Translations under genes and position numbers: made by a program
Shown here: piece after piece, positions 39,236 to 42,354 of the stretch
How positions within the stretch are numbered: the first letter of the stretch is position 1
Layout of the letters: every line of letters begins with the position of its first letter
The notes under the pieces: model-generated
Database searches by the model: none
What the model saw: only the letters and a program-made list of their open reading frames with translations
Told to the model about the DNA's origin: nothing
Origin: Thermoleophilia bacterium
GTDB lineage: Bacteria; Actinomycetota; Thermoleophilia; UBA2241
Length of the DNA: 42,354 nucleotides
Assembly (NCBI GenBank): GCA_017882325.1
Contig: JADGPQ010000003.1
Coordinates: 1-42,354, forward strand
Reading direction: 5' to 3'

Positions 39236-40819
39236 TCACTGACGCGGCGTGACCTCGTAGATGTTGGAGGTCGGCGTCTTGGAGATTGGCCGCACGTCGT
39301 AGTGCTGCGCGAGGATCCCCAAGATCTGCAGGCGGTTCCGGTGATCGTTGCCGCCGCCCATGAAGGCGCCGTAGAATCCGTCGTCCCCTATGCGCGACGA
39401 CCAGGACTGCGGGCGCGCCAGCACCTGCGTCTGGGTGCCCGCGAACACCGGCGTGTCGCCCGGCACCGCCCAGAGAAAGCGTGGGAGCTCGCCGGGGCCC
39501 ACGTTGTCCATCAGGATGGCGCTCGCCGAGCGCAGCCGGTCGAGCGGCACGCGCTGCTGGCTGCCGAAGAGCAGCGGCGTCGCGAGGGTCGTGGGCAGGA
39601 GAACGAGCAGGCAGAACGCGGCCACCAGCAGTGGCCGCCAGCGCGGCCAAGGGGCGAACGCGAGCAGCGGTAGGAACGCGAAGAAGGGCCAGGCCATCGC
39701 CAGGTAGCGGCTGCTGAGCAGCGGCGGCCGACTGAGGAAGGCGAGGTTCTGCAGGCAGACGCCGCCGGCCGTCACGACGAGGAAGAAGAGGACGGTCCAC
39801 CATCCGGGGCGGGCGCCGCGCACGGCGGCGACGACGGCGCGGCGCGAGCGCGGCACGAGGAGGGCAACAACGACTGCCGCGAGCACGGCGAAGGCCACGG
39901 GTGCCCCTACGGGCCGGGGCAGCCCGGCGGCCCTCCCGAGCGTCTGGCCGATCGAGGCGGCTTTCTCGTACAACACCTGACTAGTGAAGCCGCCTATGCG
40001 AGAGCCCTCACGCCCGAAGGCGTGTACGAAGCCGGGCGTGAGGGCAGCGGCCAGCACGACGCCGGCGGCGATGCCGGCGACGGCCGGCGCCCACGGCCGG
40101 CGCTGCTCCGTGCGCCGCGAGATCAGGTGCGCGGCGACAGCGAAAACCACGCCGCCGAGCAGCAGCAGGATCGTCTGGTAGTGCGTCATGAGCGCCGCGC
40201 AGGCGGCGGCGGCGAGCCAGACTGTGTCCGGCCAGCGTCGCCGCTCCCCCGGCGCCGTGACCCGCACCAGACCCCAGACAAACAGCACGGTGAACAGCGC
40301 CACGAGGTCGTATTGGCGCGTGAGTATCGAGATGCTCACCACCGCTGGGCTCAGCGCCCACGCGAGCACCACGAGCGACGACTCCAGCCGCTCGAAGCCG
40401 AGGGCGCGCGCCAGCCCGAACAGGGCGAGCATCGTCAGCGGGGCGAAGACGAGATTGAGCGCCGGCCCAGCCCAGTGGTGCATGCCCGTAAGCATCAGCC
40501 ACAGGTGGAGCAGGTAGAAGTACAGCGGCGGGTGAACGTCGTAGGCCGCCAGGTCCGGGCCGATGTGGGCGAGGTCGCCGAGCTTGTCCGACTGCCAGTA
40601 GTACTGCCAGGCGCTGGCCGGCACCCAACGGCCGCTGAGGCCGCTCTGCATGGCCTTCTCGAAGGCCCCGAGGCGGCCCGAGGCCGTGGCGTAGGACCAC
40701 GCCTCGTCGTGCTGGACGTTGGGATTGGCGCCCATCGCGTCGACGCGCACGCCGAGTCCGACGAGCACGGCCACGACCAGCGCGACCACGGCGAGCCTAT
40801 CGAGGCGTCTGCCGCTCAC
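39236..40819 (-). CDS. GT-C membrane glycosyltransferase (ArnT/PMT-like, GT39/GT83)
   Basis: 527 aa with about 10-12 membrane helices. The N-terminal VQHDEAWSY and YDVHPPLYFYLLHLWL are hallmarks of polyprenyl-phosphate-sugar-using transferases, with the catalytic Asp of HDEA. The C-terminal tail (about 390-527) is a soluble extracytoplasmic domain ending IYEVTPRQ. It would transfer a lipid-linked sugar outside the membrane onto a polymer or protein. GTG start with weak Shine-Dalgarno, 18 bp after the MBOAT stop, so co-transcribed. Confidence 0.86.
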   Translation of the reverse strand: MSGRRLDRLAVVALVVAVLVGLGVRVDAMGANPNVQHDEAWSYATASGRLGAFEKAMQSGLSGRWVPASAWQYYWQSDKLGDLAHIGPDLAAYDVHPPLYFYLLHLWLMLTGMHHWAGPALNLVFAPLTMLALFGLARALGFERLESSLVVLAWALSPAVVSISILTRQYDLVALFTVLFVWGLVRVTAPGERRRWPDTVWLAAAACAALMTHYQTILLLLGGVVFAVAAHLISRRTEQRRPWAPAVAGIAAGVVLAAALTPGFVHAFGREGSRIGGFTSQVLYEKAASIGQTLGRAAGLPRPVGAPVAFAVLAAVVVALLVPRSRRAVVAAVRGARPGWWTVLFFLVVTAGGVCLQNLAFLSRPPLLSSRYLAMAWPFFAFLPLLAFAPWPRWRPLLVAAFCLLVLLPTTLATPLLFGSQQRVPLDRLRSASAILMDNVGPGELPRFLWAVPGDTPVFAGTQTQVLARPQSWSSRIGDDGFYGAFMGGGNDHRNRLQILGILAQHYDVRPISKTPTSNIYEVTPRQ

Positions 40820-40837
40820 CGGCTCAGCGCATCACAT

Positions 40838-42226
40838 TCAGAACTGGAAATAGAGGAACGGGCTCGGCTTGCTGAGCGCCAGCAATGAGGCCCCCAGCAA
40901 CAGCCCGAGCACGAGCGCGTAGCGCAGTTTGGGCTGCGGTTTGATCTCCCAGGTGTTGGGGAGGAAGTTCACCCACACGAGGCCGCCGATGATGAACCCC
41001 GCGAGCACCGGCGCCAGCGTCCCGCCTCCGCTCACGCCCTTGAGGCCGAACATCGCCGCGAGCACGTCCAGGGCCGAGCGCATGGACGTGGCGCGGAAGA
41101 ACACCCAGGCCAGCGTGGCGGCCAGGAAGGTCAGCAGGCGGTTGAGCCACACCCAGGACGGCGTGAACCCCTTCTTGCGCGCCACCACGTGCACCGCCTG
41201 GAAGACGCCCCACAGCAGTCCCCAGAACACGAAAGTCCAGGCCGGGCCGTGCCACAGGCCGGCAAGCAGGAAGGTGATGAGCAGGTTGCGTACTGTCATG
41301 AAGGTCGTGCCGCGTGAGCCGCCCAGCGGGATGAAGAGGTAGTCGCGGAGCCACGACGACAGGGACATGTGCCAGCGCCGCCAGAAGTCCGACGGGTTGA
41401 CCGCCTTGTAGGGAGAGTCGAAGTTCTGCGGGAAGCGCAGGCCGATCATGAAGGCCACGCCCACCGCCATGTCGGAGTACCCGCTGAAGTCGAAGTACAG
41501 CTGAAGTGTGTAGCCCAGGGCGGCGCCCCAGCCCGACAGCAGTCCGAGGTGGCCGTGGCGCGCAAACAGATCGTTGACGTAGGGCGCCATCATGTCGGCG
41601 ACCAACATCTTTTTGGCGAGGCCCATGACGAGGAAGAAGAGGCCGGTGCCGATGAGGCTGAGCCGGAACCTCTGCTGGGCGTGCTCGAGCTGCTCGCCCA
41701 CGTGGCCGTAGCGAATGATGGGCCCGGCCAGCAGGTAGGGGAACAGCGTCGCCCAGGCGAGGTAGTGGATCACGGACTTGGCCGGGGGGATCATCCCCCG
41801 GTAGACGTCGACCGCGTACGAGATGGCGGCGAACGTGTAGAAGGACACGCCGACCGGCAGCAGCACCCGCAACCGGGGCAGTGGCTCGCCCATCCCCATG
41901 AGCTTGAAGAGGCCGTCCATGGAGCCGAAGAAGAAGCCGCGGTACTTGAAGTAGGCGAGCAGCCCGATGTTGACGGCGACGGCGGCGGTGAGCAGCAGCT
42001 TGCGCCGTCGCGGGCCCTTGCTGCGCACGAGCGCCCACCCCGCGGCCCAGTCTGTAAGGGTGGTGACGAGGAGCAGCGGGATGTAGCGCCAGTCCCACAG
42101 CCCGTAGAAGACGCACGACGCGACGATCAGGAAGGTGAGGCGGGCGTAGCCGCGCGGGATCAGCCAGTAGAGAAGGACGACGACCGGCAGAAAGAAGAAG
42201 AGGAAGCCGAAGCTGTTGATGAACAC
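40838..42226 (-). CDS. MBOAT-family O-acyltransferase (AlgI-like)
   Basis: 462 aa multi-pass membrane protein. Catalytic-type histidines: H286 in FWRRWHMSLSSWLRDYLFIPLGG and H326 in GLWHGPAW, both standard for AlgI/MBOAT. Also FYTFAAISYAVDVYRG and QLYFDFSGYSDMA. It would move an acyl group, usually acetyl, across the membrane for polysaccharide O-acylation. An SGNH-type partner begins just upstream on the same strand (right edge), the usual arrangement. The ATG at 42226 starts the family N-terminus MFINSFGFLFFFLPV. Confidence 0.93.
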   Translation of the reverse strand: MFINSFGFLFFFLPVVVLLYWLIPRGYARLTFLIVASCVFYGLWDWRYIPLLLVTTLTDWAAGWALVRSKGPRRRKLLLTAAVAVNIGLLAYFKYRGFFFGSMDGLFKLMGMGEPLPRLRVLLPVGVSFYTFAAISYAVDVYRGMIPPAKSVIHYLAWATLFPYLLAGPIIRYGHVGEQLEHAQQRFRLSLIGTGLFFLVMGLAKKMLVADMMAPYVNDLFARHGHLGLLSGWGAALGYTLQLYFDFSGYSDMAVGVAFMIGLRFPQNFDSPYKAVNPSDFWRRWHMSLSSWLRDYLFIPLGGSRGTTFMTVRNLLITFLLAGLWHGPAWTFVFWGLLWGVFQAVHVVARKKGFTPSWVWLNRLLTFLAATLAWVFFRATSMRSALDVLAAMFGLKGVSGGGTLAPVLAGFIIGGLVWVNFLPNTWEIKPQPKLRYALVLGLLLGASLLALSKPSPFLYFQF

Positions 42227-42258
42227 GGCTTCCCCTCAGTCCCCGGCGGCCGCTCGCG

Positions 42259-42354
42259 TCACTTGGGGATGCCCCCCGTCTGCTTGAGCACGTAGTCGAT
42301 GGCGCGGCGCGTGTTGACCGTGGTCATGTGCACGCCGTCGTCGAACTGCTTGGG
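42259..42354 (-). CDS. C-terminal end of a probable SGNH/AlgJ-like acyltransferase partner, partial
   Basis: Not in the ORF track. The minus strand from the right edge reads PKQFDDGVHMTTVNTRRAID and continues to a TGA at 42261-42259 (32 codons). The DGVH segment resembles the C-terminal Asp-x-x-His of SGNH hydrolases, and its place immediately before the MBOAT gene fits an AlgJ/AlgX-like partner. The rest lies outside the window, so the call is tentative. Confidence 0.55.
   Translation of the reverse strand, partial: PKQFDDGVHMTTVNTRRAIDYVLKQTGGIPK

Noticed and set aside
1-42354. tRNA, rRNA, transposase, integrase or att site
   Set aside because: None was recognised on either strand; composition is even and no direct-repeat-flanked unit was found by eye.

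Overview
The window is GC-rich DNA (about 70% GC by eye) from a chromosome that looks actinobacterial. Gene starts are often GTG and genes are tightly packed with 4-bp start/stop overlaps. There is a YkuD L,D-transpeptidase with Ig-like repeats, an actinobacterial-style HNH protein, RarA, a TrpB2-type tryptophan synthase and dTDP-rhamnose genes. A deep-branching actinobacterium (Thermoleophilia-like or a relative) fits best, but no rRNA or marker gene fixes the taxon. I saw no tRNA, rRNA, CRISPR array, insertion sequence or phage gene.

Layout. (1) 1-5.4 kb: a 5'-truncated L,D-transpeptidase, then a minus-strand dTDP-L-rhamnose operon (small unknown ORF, rmlA, rmlC, rmlD, rmlB, GNAT acetyltransferase). 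(2) 5.5-11.3 kb: an orphan ABC solute-binding protein with a C-terminal membrane anchor, an HNH protein divergent from rarA, a small membrane protein, and a YtxH-like protein with a very long acidic Glu/Ala/Val tail. (3) 11.4-18.4 kb: an M28-like membrane protein lacking most metal ligands, divergent from a two-component system with a Met/Gly-rich sensor. Then come overlapping genes for XdhC, a MobA-like nucleotidyltransferase fused to an HD domain, and a HAD phosphatase. (4) 18.4-23.7 kb: trpB2 behind what looks like a Trp-codon leader peptide and hairpins (attenuation), a REC-GGDEF(degenerate)-EAL regulator, and an overlapping agmatinase/nitrilase pair. (5) 23.7-42.4 kb: a large, mostly minus-strand surface-polysaccharide locus. 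It has a Wzz-like protein, four GT4 glycosyltransferases, an O-antigen ligase/Wzy-like polymerase, three ATP-grasp ligases (two a tandem duplicate), a PIG-L deacetylase, a polysaccharide-deacetylase-like protein, a two-domain Rossmann-like protein of unknown function, a GT-C membrane transferase, an MBOAT acyltransferase and the end of its probable SGNH partner. A plus-strand secreted glucosaminidase-like protein interrupts it.

How they work together. The rml operon would supply dTDP-rhamnose to the glycosyltransferases of region 5. Wzz- and Wzy-like proteins would polymerise the glycan, and the deacetylases, acyltransferase and ATP-grasp ligases could decorate it. No flippase or initiating transferase is visible, so the locus probably continues past the right edge or is split. 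The most interesting non-coding signals are the putative trp attenuator and a recurrent promoter pattern, TAnnnT placed 6-8 nt before a start codon that has no Shine-Dalgarno sequence. That pattern implies leaderless transcripts for at least six genes. Several perfect hairpins separate convergent genes as likely bidirectional terminators.
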